A stretch of 9,925 nt of DNA, taken from positions 1-9,925 of the forward strand of contig JADNEJ010000658.1 of NCBI GenBank assembly GCA_016292295.1, given 5' to 3'. Positions within the stretch are counted from its first letter, which is position 1. Each line of letters opens with the position of its first letter. Made by a program: the position numbers and the translations under genes. Source of the DNA: Candidatus Thiodictyon intracellulare (GTDB taxonomy: Bacteria; Pseudomonadota; Gammaproteobacteria; Chromatiales; Chromatiaceae). The notes below the pieces were generated by a model. The model was not told the DNA's origin. It ran no database searches and worked only from the letters and a program-made list of their open reading frames with translations. Shown here in pieces: positions 1-6,609 of this stretch.

Positions 1-874
1 CCAAGCGGCCCCGCGCATCAGGCGCTCGACGGCTTTCTTGACCCCTTTGGTCATCTGCAACTTGAACAGATACGGGACGCCTTCCTGTTTCTCCCGTGCC
101 ATGTTGGCTTGCGTGCCCCAGTCGCGGTTACCGCTAATTAGGGCTGGTCAGTGGCAGCCGTCCGAGCAACTACCACAGCCCAGGCGAACTGTATTTGGAA
201 GGCGTTTGATTGCCGGCCTTTACCTCCACCTCCAAGATCAAGCGCAGACTCGAAAGGAAATAAGTGTGGTAGGTGTGCGAGGGGCGGCCCGGCTTGTGTG
301 GGTTATACCCATTAACCGCCCCTGCCTGGTGTCCATAGAGCGGCTTAACCGTCGTGTCGGTATCCAGAATCTACCACTCGCTCAGTAACGGCGCCGCGCA
401 GTAACCCAGGTGATGCTGTAGCCACTGCACCCCTTCGGCCTCGTCGATCTTGCCGAAATTGCGCCCGAAATTGCGCCGGACCGAGTCCTCGCTGACCACC
501 TCGCTCATCCTCAATAACGCGGGATTGATGGTGTCGCCCCGCAAGGCGCTGATGTGGGCGTAGCGCTGGTGGCCGGAGAGGATTGACAATACCATGGTGC
601 CCAATACATCGCGCGTGCTCGGCGCATTGGAGCTGGTGAGTACCAATGGGCAACTATTCACTCAGGGATCGAAGAGCCCGCTCACTTGGAGACATTCGGT
701 GAAGAATGGTAACTGCCCGAGTGGGGTGACGGCGGCCTGCGGGTCCCACTCAACGTAGATCCTGCCACCGAACGTGTCCACGGGGACCGGGCCGGGGCCG
801 GGGCCGGGGCCAGAAAACGGCGCCAGTGCGGTTGTTTCTGTTTCACCCGCTGGGTGAAGGATAAGATCGTTCAT
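1..874 (-). pseudogene. IS4-superfamily (IS1380-like) transposase, N-terminal half, broken; copy A
   Basis: Reading leftwards from an ATG at 874, the translation follows the family from its first residues: EWDPQAAVTPLGQLPFF, then LSGHQRYAHISALRGD, MSEVVSEDSVRR, DEAEGVQWLQHHLGYC, ILDTDTTVKPLYGHQ (first catalytic Asp), YNPHKPGRPSHTYHTYF and KAGNQTPSKYSSPGLW. Three stops interrupt it: TGA at 662-664 where the family has Trp, TAG at 371-373 also at a Trp, and TAG at 170-172 where copies B and C have Glu. Against those copies it has also lost 8 nt near 152, shifting the frame. Past that point the family's RDWGTQANMA stretch continues to the window edge. The gene is therefore dead. Compared with copies B (931-1850) and C (9459-9925), it is the only one retaining the N-terminal region. 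IS4-superfamily membership is well supported; the IS1380 label is from memory. Confidence 0.85.
782..811 (+). repeat. GGGGCC-type hexanucleotide run, G-quadruplex-like
   Basis: Five G-tracts (782-785, 789-791, 794-797, 800-803, 806-809) are separated by loops of 2-3 nt on the plus strand. On the minus strand the run encodes the Gly-Pro repeat near the N-terminus of transposase copy A. The spacing fits the usual G-quadruplex pattern. It looks like a small expansion of a GGGGCC unit. Confidence 0.7.
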
Positions 875-890
875 ACTCGACTTTGGCCAT
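843..890 (-). other. Short leader ORF overlapping the transposase start of copy A
   Basis: Fifteen codons (MAKVEYERSYPSPSG) start 16 nt upstream of the transposase ATG, in another frame, and end 32 nt inside the gene. In copies B and C the first five codons of this same ORF are joined in frame to internal transposase codons. An overlapping upstream ORF could limit transposase translation, as in other insertion sequences, but no clear ribosome binding site is visible. Whether it is translated is inference. Confidence 0.3.
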
Positions 891-945
891 TTTTGCAGTC
901 ACGCGACGGGTCCGTCGCCGGACTGCAAAAATGGCCAAAGTCGAG
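876..945. repeat. Head-to-head insertion-sequence left ends forming a 70-bp palindrome
   Basis: Perfect 25-bp arms at 876-900 and 921-945 (the right arm begins GACTGCAAAAATGGCC) flank a 20-nt centre. The centre contains its own 7-bp inverted repeat, GCGACGG/CCGTCGC (903-909, 912-918). Each arm is the leader of one transposase copy: A reads leftwards, B rightwards. The same leader core (AAAATGGCCAAAGTCGAG) precedes copy C at 9456-9473. The palindrome thus follows from two inverted copies of one element abutting at their left ends. It could extrude as a cruciform. Confidence 0.85.
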
Positions 946-1850
946 GTGAAGGCTGGTAACCAAACGGCTTTCAAATACAGTTCGCCTGGGCTATGAGAGT
1001 TGCTCGGACGGCTGCCGCGAGCGCACTGGCCAGCCCTAATTCGCGGTGACCGCGACTGGGGCACGCAAGCCAACATGGCACGGGCGGAACAGGAAGGCGT
1101 CCCGTATCTGTTCAAGTTGCGGATGACCGAAGGGGTCAAGAAAGCCGTCGAGCGCCTGATGCGCGGGGCCGCTTGGTGCGAGGCTGGCCAGGGCCTTGAT
1201 CATGATTCCACCCACCTTGTTCAACACCGGCGTTGCCGCTCCCTTGCAGAACATGGTCTTGCGCGCGTAAACAAACATGGGCCGGCTGGCCTTGAGCGGA
1301 TTTGTGATCAAGGCCGCTGGCTAGGGCTGGCATGGGGACCGAGACGCGCCTGCGCCTGGAAGGCTGGGGCCGCGCGCGCCGCGCCATCGTGTTGCGCCGA
1401 CAGATCAAGGCGGATCTGGCCATGGTTGCTCAGCGCGACCCCGAGCAACTGTGCCTGAGCTTCGCCGAACTGACGGATGACACCATCGTCTATGAAGATG
1501 CTCACCATCGCGCGACTCTATCGTGACCGGTGACCGCGCCGACGTAGAAAATCCCTTCGATGAGCTGAAGAGCTATTGGGGTTGAGGTGGTTTCTCCGCC
1601 CAGGATATCAAGCGCTACCGCTTCATGGCGCGCATCACGGCGTTGGTCTACGCTCGGTGGAGCCTGTTCGTGCGCCTGGCTGATCCTCGTCAGCATACCG
1701 AGGCCATTACCAGTTGTCCGCTGCTGCTGCATGCCCCCGCGCGCCTCACCCGCCATAGCGGCTAGACCCGCATCACCATTAGTCATCTACATGCCGAAGC
1801 GTAGCCGTTTAACCCCTCTTGTTCTTAGCCCTCTTCGACGATCATAAGCT
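931..1850 (+). pseudogene. IS4-superfamily (IS1380-like) transposase, internally deleted and interrupted; copy B
   Basis: The leader ATG (931) is joined after codon 5 to internal transposase sequence (VKAGNQTAFKYSSPGL), so the N-terminal region including the first catalytic Asp is gone. Recognisable downstream are LLGRLPRAHWPALIRGDRDWG (second catalytic Asp), EGVPYLFKLRMT, ETRLRLEGWGRARRAIVLRR, LCLSFAEL and the Y-x2-R-x3-E-x6-K signature spread over 1523-1570. Lesions are TGA at 994-996 (a Trp codon in the family), a 124-bp insertion at 1192-1315, an extra base near 1338, a small deletion near 1498, a 7-bp tandem duplication (GTGACCG) near 1523-1536, TGA at 1583-1585 (Trp) and TAG at 1763-1765 (probably Gln). 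Similarity fades by about 1850, and I could not identify a right terminal repeat there. It cannot make active transposase. Confidence 0.85.
1192..1315. mobile_element. 124-bp MITE-like element inserted in transposase copy B
   Basis: The ends are perfect 11-bp inverted repeats, GGCCTTGATCA (1192-1202) and TGATCAAGGCC (1305-1315). Flanking them is a 9-bp direct repeat with one mismatch, GCTGGCCAG (1183-1191) and GCTGGCTAG (1316-1324), which is the expected target duplication. Copy C at 9764-9780 shows the empty site, GCTGGCCAGGGCTGGC. The element has no coding capacity. Its ends match the terminus beside the DUF6399-type transposase at 9043, so that family is the likely source of its mobility. 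Confidence 0.88.
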
Positions 1851-1932
1851 TACGCGATACAGCTCGACGGCCGTGCTAGAATATGGCACAACCTCCTAAA
1901 CGAGAGCGGGCAAGCACCGCCACGCCACTACC

Positions 1933-2223
1933 ATGCACCTGAGCGATCACGACCTCAGACAATTCGACGACACCGATCCGGCCTTCGCGGCCCGGATCGA
2001 CGCCGCCCTGACCGAACGGGTCGCGGCCGAAGCCGAACAGACCCTGGCACGACAGGCGCAGATTGGTGAGTTCGGGCTCACCGTCATCCTGGTGGAGCAG
2101 AAGCTTCCCTTTGCGCGCCGGGTCGACGACGGCTTCGTGATCCTGGACCGAGGGCGGTTGGCGGCGCGCGGGGCAATGAACGAATTGGGCGATGACCTGG
2201 TGCGACAGTACCTCAACGTGTGA
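1933..2223 (+). pseudogene. Fusion stub: unrecognised 43-aa N-terminus joined to the C-terminus of urea ABC transporter ATPase UrtE
   Basis: The frame is 96 codons long. Residues about 48-96 (GLTVILVEQKLPFARRV, then ILDRGRLAARGAMNEL and the ending VRQYLNV) match the C-terminal end of UrtE, an ATP-hydrolysing subunit of the urea importer at the inner membrane. Walker A, the signature motif and Walker B are all missing, so it cannot power transport. Residues 1-43 (beginning MHLSDHDLRQFDDTD, then Ala/Glu-rich) I do not recognise; the opening faintly recalls the start of some transposases. Codon use is GC3-rich in both halves. No convincing ribosome binding site precedes the ATG. It lies 80 bp after transposase remnant B, suggesting that element activity removed the rest of a urt operon. 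A short expressed fusion protein cannot be excluded. Confidence 0.7.
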
Positions 2224-2224
2224 G

Positions 2225-2572
2225 TCACTTGCCGGGGCCCTGCACTTCGATCCTGGTGATCATGCCGTTCTTGACGTTGATGCGCGCCACCGGTCGGCCG
2301 GGTCCGTCGTTGTAGACCCAGATCTCGTAGGGCTGGGGTACCGACTGAATCACATAGTGGCCCAGGTTTGTATCATAAGCCGGAGTGGCGATGGGGCGGT
2401 CCTGAGCCTGTTCGACGGGGGTGGGTTGGCCGCAGCGCCGCGTCAGGTCAAAGCTGCTGTCGCCCTCGGTGACGCTAGCGGTCCCACAATACAGGATCTG
2501 GGCCGGTTCGGGACTGCAGCCGCCGAACAACAGGACGCCGGCGGCGAGCAACGGCAGTATTGGATAATGCAT
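2225..2572 (-). CDS. Small lipoprotein, DUF2845-like
   Basis: This 115-aa product has a hydrophobic leader (ILPLLAAGVLLFGG) followed by Cys19, a plausible lipidation site, although Phe at -3 is not ideal and the n-region lacks Lys/Arg. The mature part contains CGTASVTEGDSSFDLTRRCGQP (Cys29 and Cys47), EIWVYNDGPGRP and RINVKNGMITRIEV. This is the layout I associate with DUF2845, a periplasmic family of unknown function. GGAGA at 2583-2579 lies 6 nt before the ATG and supports the start. The stop is one base from the stop of the UrtE stub, so the two converge without room for a terminator. The gene appears intact. It is probably membrane-anchored in the periplasm; partner and role are unknown. 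Confidence 0.8.
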   Translation of the reverse strand: MHYPILPLLAAGVLLFGGCSPEPAQILYCGTASVTEGDSSFDLTRRCGQPTPVEQAQDRPIATPAYDTNLGHYVIQSVPQPYEIWVYNDGPGRPVARINVKNGMITRIEVQGPGK

Positions 2573-2592
2573 GGCGGGTCTCCGCTGATTTG

Positions 2593-2615
2593 GTGACTTT
2601 TCCGGCCTAAGTCAC
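2593..2615. repeat. Short inverted repeat upstream of the lipoprotein gene
   Basis: GTGACTT (2593-2599) and AAGTCAC (2609-2615) form a 7-bp inverted repeat about 20 nt upstream of the lipoprotein start. It might act as an operator. Its right part overlaps the proposed decayed MITE, so it may equally be chance. Confidence 0.25.
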
Positions 2616-2696
2616 TATTCAGGCCACCTCGGGGGTGATATCCGTCGCGGCCGGGAAGCCGCAAGCTGGAGCGTGGCCGGAGATATGATCAAGGCT
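2604..2696. mobile_element. Decayed MITE-like element, second copy of the GGCCTTGATCAT family
   Basis: The right end (2671-2696, finishing TATGATCAAGGCT) matches about 23 of 26 positions of the reverse complement of the terminus at 9043-9068. The left end (GGCCTAAGTCACTATTC from 2604) is more diverged but aligns with the left end of the 124-bp element at 1192. ACTTTTC lies directly outside both ends (2596-2602 and 2697-2703), as expected for a target duplication. There is no coding capacity. It fills much of the gap between the lipoprotein and peptidase genes. Confidence 0.6.
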
Positions 2697-2770
2697 ACTT
2701 TTCATGCCCTATCCTATTGTATTTATTTGAGAGCTTGGAGCCTTGGCGCGAGTATCCGCCGGACTTTGTA

Positions 2771-4924
2771 TCAACGCCGAGCCTCCACCAGACTCGCCCG
2801 CGGCACCGGCGCTAGTGTCGGGCGCGCGTCGCCGAACCAGCGCACCAGGGCCGAGTCACCGGGCGACCATTGGCCCTTCTCTCGGTTGTCCGGGAACGGA
2901 CCAGTGAAGACCAGATAGCCGTATTTGCCGTAGTGGGGCAGCTTGCGGACCAGACCGGGCAGGGCGGCCGGGTCGTCGGCGGCGATCCAGCCCAGGGCCT
3001 GACCGTCGCGCTTGCGAGTAAGGACCAGGCTGGCCCCAAGGGTGTTTAGATCCGCCCCGGCAATGCGCAAGGTCCGCCCCTGCGGGTCCAGACTGAAATC
3101 CCGGCTGTCGGCGGCAAAGGCCGGACTGAACCGGTTTTCCCAGCCCAGCAGCCAGACCGCACGGTCCTTCGGCAGTTCGCCCTCATCGCTGTCCAGTGCG
3201 ACCCGCCAGCCCGGGTGGCCCGCGGTCCATGCCGTCGCCAGGTCGCGATAGGCGGCGAGCAGGGTAGGTTCTGCGCCGTCCGGGAGCAGGATCAGGCCCT
3301 CTGCGGAGCCGAAGAGTCCGCTCAGCGACACCGCCGCCTCGCCCGGCTCCAGAGTACGGAAGCTGTCGAACTCCGGGTCCAAGGCCAGGTGGAGCGGTGG
3401 GGCGGGCAGGTTGATGGCGAAGCGCCCCTCGCGCCCATCGAGGTTCATCAGTATCCGCTGCGGCGGCCCCGTCACCGGATGGACCACCACCGGCACCACC
3501 AGCGGGAAGGGCGCATCCCGCTGGGTCTGCATGATCCGGCCGCTTACTTGGTACCCCGTCTTGGTCGGCTCGGTCTTGACCTCGGTCAGGGCGAGCCGTA
3601 CGGCCCCGGTGCGGGTGGTCCATGCTGTGAAATAATCCTTTAAATTCAGCGCGCTGACCGCCTCGAATGCGCGGAGGAGATCCGCGTAGCCGGCGGCGCG
3701 GAAGCGGTTATCGATATAGAAGCGTTGCAGCCCCTCGATGAATAGGGCGTCGCCCAGTTGCAGGCGCAGGTTGTGAAAGAACATGGCCGCCTTGCCGTAG
3801 CCGATCGCCTGGCTCGCCTCGCCGTGGCGCCCGCGGAACGCGATGAGGGCAAAGTCCTGGTCGGTATTCACATAGTCCGCATAGGCCTGGAGGCTGTCGC
3901 GGCGGTAGGTGGCCCCCTGGCCAGCGCGCTCCTTCATCAGGTGATCCGCCAGATAGGCGGTCAGCCCCTCGCTCCAGTTGCCGGTGCGCTCCTCGACATA
4001 AACACTGTTACCATACCAATTATGCAGAATTTCATGGGGGTAGGATGAGCCGATGATGAAGGGCAGGCGGATGACCCGGGGGCCGAGCAAGGTGAAGGAG
4101 GGCATGCCCAGTCCACTCTCCCAGGAGTTTTCGGCCAGGGCGAACTTGGCATAGGCGTAGGGGCCGATCAGGCGGCTGTAGAGGTCCAGATACTCACGGG
4201 TGGCTGCGAGATAGCTCGCCGCCAGGGGCTCGTCGGGGCTGCGCAGCCATACCTGCGCCTCGGCCCCCTTGCCCCCCCCTTGGTTCCCTGGTTCGCGATA
4301 GAGTGTAAAGGGGGCCGCGATGAGATAGATGTCGTCCTGGGGCTGGGTCTCGGTCCAGGCGGAGCCCGCGAACCCGGCGCGCTCGGGCCCTGAACCCTGA
4401 GACAGGGCTTGCCAACCCGGCGGCAGTGTCACCCGCAGGTCGAAGCGTTGCAGGGTGCCGTGGACGCGCGGATACCAGCCGCTGCCCCCGTCCAGAAAGA
4501 CTCCGTCCGGGGCTATGGTCCCGGTGCTCTCCTGGCGCTCCCGGCCCATGCTCTCCGGCACCGCAGTCCGCCCATGGCAGATCTGGCCGCCATAACCCAG
4601 GGTGACTACACCCTTGGCCGCGGGCGACAGATGCAGCCGCAGGGCCTCCAGGTGTTCGTCCTGCCCCAGGGGCTCCAGGGTCGCGTCCCTGGACAGGACG
4701 CGCGGGGCCAGACTGGTATGCAGGACCAGGTTGACAGTGTCGCGCCCCGGCGGCAGGGTCAGTTGGTCGACTACATTGATCTCCCCGGCCGCGGGGTCGA
4801 GCCAGACCTCCATGCTGTGTCTCACCACTGGTGTCTCGGCCGGCAACGCGCGAGGCATGAACAGGGCCAGCGGCAGGGCGGTGATCAGGGCCAGGACGGG
4901 GGAGGGCTTCAGAAGGTGGTGCAT
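2771..4924 (-). CDS. Secreted M1-type zinc aminopeptidase-like protein
   Basis: The 717-aa product starts with a signal peptide (MHHLLKPSPVLALITALPLALF, predicted cut after ALPA near residue 30) and is probably periplasmic. The zinc site is HEILH at 297-301, with the third ligand Glu319 in NWSEGLTAYLADH. The spacing is one residue shorter than in classical M1 enzymes, and I recall the same spacing in related bacterial proteins. A GAMEN-type exopeptidase motif is replaced by SWESGLGMPSFTLLG (from about 267), and YGKAAMFF (376-383) follows. The N-terminal half is the usual beta-rich domain. The last 200 residues form an additional domain I cannot name. The frame is open 83 codons further upstream, but the signal peptide fixes the start at 4924; the ribosome binding site is weak. 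The gene is divergent from the ChaN-like gene. Substrate is unknown, and exopeptidase activity should not be assumed without GAMEN. Confidence 0.88.
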   Translation of the reverse strand: MHHLLKPSPVLALITALPLALFMPRALPAETPVVRHSMEVWLDPAAGEINVVDQLTLPPGRDTVNLVLHTSLAPRVLSRDATLEPLGQDEHLEALRLHLSPAAKGVVTLGYGGQICHGRTAVPESMGRERQESTGTIAPDGVFLDGGSGWYPRVHGTLQRFDLRVTLPPGWQALSQGSGPERAGFAGSAWTETQPQDDIYLIAAPFTLYREPGNQGGGKGAEAQVWLRSPDEPLAASYLAATREYLDLYSRLIGPYAYAKFALAENSWESGLGMPSFTLLGPRVIRLPFIIGSSYPHEILHNWYGNSVYVEERTGNWSEGLTAYLADHLMKERAGQGATYRRDSLQAYADYVNTDQDFALIAFRGRHGEASQAIGYGKAAMFFHNLRLQLGDALFIEGLQRFYIDNRFRAAGYADLLRAFEAVSALNLKDYFTAWTTRTGAVRLALTEVKTEPTKTGYQVSGRIMQTQRDAPFPLVVPVVVHPVTGPPQRILMNLDGREGRFAINLPAPPLHLALDPEFDSFRTLEPGEAAVSLSGLFGSAEGLILLPDGAEPTLLAAYRDLATAWTAGHPGWRVALDSDEGELPKDRAVWLLGWENRFSPAFAADSRDFSLDPQGRTLRIAGADLNTLGASLVLTRKRDGQALGWIAADDPAALPGLVRKLPHYGKYGYLVFTGPFPDNREKGQWSPGDSALVRWFGDARPTLAPVPRASLVEARR

Positions 4925-5064
4925 GGGGTCGGTCCGGCGCTTGCTTGGGTTGGCGGGAATCGGCCGCATCGGGCCATACTCCGGCGGCTTTTGCCGCCTT
5001 GGTTGTCGAATAATGCGGCCCAGCGCGGGCCAACACCAGCGAGACGCTATCAGCGAGGGTTGCC
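4925..5064. promoter_or_regulatory. 140-bp divergent intergenic region between the peptidase and ChaN-like genes
   Basis: This stretch must hold promoters for both genes. A 6-bp stem with a T4 loop (GGCGGC-TTTT-GCCGCC, 4983-4998) lies near its middle and could be a shared control site. I could not place convincing -35/-10 pairs. GAGGG at 5055-5059 is a good ribosome binding site 5 nt before the GTG at 5065 and decides the ChaN-like start. Confidence 0.45.
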
Positions 5065-6231
5065 GTGGCCTTTGACCGTTCCCTTCTTCCCGCCGCCCTG
5101 GCCGTTTCGCTGGGTCTCCTGCCCGTGGCGGCGCTGCCGGGGGCCGCTCCGCCCGCCCCGGCGGACTCGCCACCCATCGATACCCCCACCGGGGTTCCCG
5201 AGGGCCGCGACGTTGCGGACTTGGAGCCGATCCTGGACGCCATCGTGCAGTGCCGGGTCGTCTTCGTCGGCGAAAACCACGACCGCTTCGAGGACCACCT
5301 GAACCAACTGAAGGTGATTGACGGCCTACGGCGCCGTGGCAAGGACCTGGCCATCGGCATGGAGTTCTTCCAGCAGTCCTATCAGGTGGCCCTGGACGAC
5401 TACCTCGCGGGCACGATCGAGGAACCCGAGTTCCTGCGTCGGAGTCAATACTTTGACCGCTGGCGCTTCGACTACCGGCTCTATCGCCTCATCCTGCGCT
5501 ACGCACGCGAGCACCGGATACCGGTCATCGCGCTCAACCTGGAGTCCGAGCTGACCCGCCGAGTGGGCGAGGTCGGCATCGCCGGACTGACCAAGGCGGA
5601 GCGCGCGCGCCTGCCGGCCAAGATCGACCGCTCCGACCCCGCCTACCAGGCCCGGATCAAAGGGGTCTTCGCCCACCACCCCGGGACGGACAAGAAGTCA
5701 TTCGAGCGCTTCATGGAGGTGCAACTGCTGTGGGATGAGGGTATGGCCGAGCGCGCCGCCCGTTATCTACGCGCAAACCCGGATAAGACCCTGGTGGTCC
5801 TGGCTGGCGGCGGGCACATCGAATACGGCCAGGGCATCCCCGAGCGGTTGTTGCGGCGCGTGAAGGTAACGTCCGCCACCCTGTTGAACACCGCCGAGCC
5901 GGACCCTGACCCGGCGGCGGCCGACTATCTGCTCACCCCGCAACCCGTGGAACTGCCCCCCGGGGGCCTGCTCGGCATCCAACTCGGGGAGCAAAGCGAG
6001 GGCCGCGGGGCCCGAGTACAGGGTTTCGGCGCGTGCAGCGGCGCCAAGGCGGCCGGGCTCCAGGAGGGAGACCTGATCCTGCGCATCGGCGACCAGCCGG
6101 TGGCGGGCTACGCGGACATCCGCATCGCCCTGCTCGACAGCCGGCCCGGGCAGCGCCTGTCGGTCCAAGTGCGGCGCAAGGGCGACTGCGGGGGGGAGGA
6201 GACGCTCGGCTTCGAGGTCGAACTGCATTGA
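5065..6231 (+). CDS. ChaN-like (haem-binding superfamily) exported protein with C-terminal PDZ domain
   Basis: The product has 388 aa from a GTG start with a strong GAGGG site. The N-terminus is a signal-like hydrophobic stretch (residues 6-26) followed by a Pro/Ala-rich linker. Residues about 50-265 carry the ChaN/DUF399 hallmarks: VVFVGENHD (65-73), GMEFFQQ (98-104), a DY-rich helix near 127-140, RIPVIALNLE (151-160) and LAGGGHIEYG (246-255). ChaN of Campylobacter binds haem and is linked to iron uptake; whether this one binds haem is inference. Residues 300-372 form a PDZ domain (GLLGIQL, then AGLQEGDLILRIGDQPVAGY), so it probably binds the C-termini of other exported proteins. The gene is divergent from the M1 peptidase, suggesting but not proving a shared extracytoplasmic role. 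A REP-like hairpin begins 5 nt after the stop. It is intact, with GC3-rich codons. Confidence 0.85.
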   Translation: MAFDRSLLPAALAVSLGLLPVAALPGAAPPAPADSPPIDTPTGVPEGRDVADLEPILDAIVQCRVVFVGENHDRFEDHLNQLKVIDGLRRRGKDLAIGMEFFQQSYQVALDDYLAGTIEEPEFLRRSQYFDRWRFDYRLYRLILRYAREHRIPVIALNLESELTRRVGEVGIAGLTKAERARLPAKIDRSDPAYQARIKGVFAHHPGTDKKSFERFMEVQLLWDEGMAERAARYLRANPDKTLVVLAGGGHIEYGQGIPERLLRRVKVTSATLLNTAEPDPDPAAADYLLTPQPVELPPGGLLGIQLGEQSEGRGARVQGFGACSGAKAAGLQEGDLILRIGDQPVAGYADIRIALLDSRPGQRLSVQVRRKGDCGGEETLGFEVELH

Positions 6232-6235
6232 CCGT

Positions 6236-6254
6236 AGGGTCCGCTACGCGGACC
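6236..6254. repeat. REP-like hairpin after the ChaN-like gene
   Basis: AGGGTCCGC-TAC-GCGGACC contains a perfect 7-bp GC-rich stem with a 3-nt loop, 5 nt downstream of the stop at 6231. The same core recurs at 9387-9407, so it belongs to a dispersed repeat family. It could stabilise the mRNA end or pause polymerase, but no T-run follows, so it is not a classic intrinsic terminator. Confidence 0.7.
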
Positions 6255-6609
6255 AGCGACTGCGCCGATATGCACCGTGAGACCCACAGCCCTCCCGCGC
6301 CCCCGTGGAAGCGGCGTCCCTCCGCGATGCGGCCTGGCGAAGACCCGCGGCGCCGAAGATCGCGCCGGGACGGCGCTCCCACAAGTTAACGCCAGGACGC
6401 GTGGACGTATCGCCCGCCTCCGGCCCAAGTGTTCCCGGATGGGTAGAACGCAGCGAAACCCATCGTTTATACGCACCTAAGGCGTTGAATACCTGTATTA
6501 TGCAGCAACAGAACACGGATTTTTCGTCAACGACTTAGGCGGCAGGCTCACGGTTTGAGTCGCCTCCGGCGCATACTGCGACCATCGTCCACGCGCCGGA
6601 ACCCCTCTC
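6255..6609. other. Intergenic stretch with one repeat relic and otherwise no recognised feature
   Basis: Apart from the repeat at 6429-6516, no gene is convincing here. The short open frames lack ribosome binding sites and family resemblance. The segment 6520-6609 should contain the left end of the IS1595-type element, but I could not define a terminal repeat. Confidence 0.6.
6429..6516. repeat. Dispersed MITE/REP-like repeat relic
   Basis: GTGTTC (6429-6434) and GAACAC (6511-6516) bound a segment containing GGGTAGAACGCAGCGAAACC (6441-6460) and ATTATGCAGCA (6497-6507). In reverse complement it resembles 8148-8192, where TGCTACATAAT is followed by GGGTTTCGCTGCGCTCTAC. Repeats with this core are familiar to me from purple sulfur bacteria. 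It is noncoding, and its mobility is unproven. Confidence 0.6.

Noticed and set aside
1036..1311. Minus-strand open frame across the 124-bp MITE
   Set aside because: It is antisense to transposase copy B and its MITE. The apparent peptide (KVGGIMIKAL) is only the element terminus read as codons.
4925..5173. Upstream extension of the peptidase to an ATG at 5173
   Set aside because: The extra 83 residues would overlap the start of the ChaN-like gene and bury a good signal peptide that begins at the 4924 start.
4409..5302. 297-codon open frame on the plus strand opposite the peptidase gene
   Set aside because: It is antisense to the signal peptide and N-terminal domain of the M1 peptidase, with no recognisable domain. 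Shadow frame.
4194..5360. Long open frame (388 codons) on the minus strand overlapping the peptidase and ChaN-like genes
   Set aside because: It overlaps two well-supported genes in other frames, has low-complexity Arg/Gly/Ala-rich translation and no family resemblance. It is a high-GC shadow.
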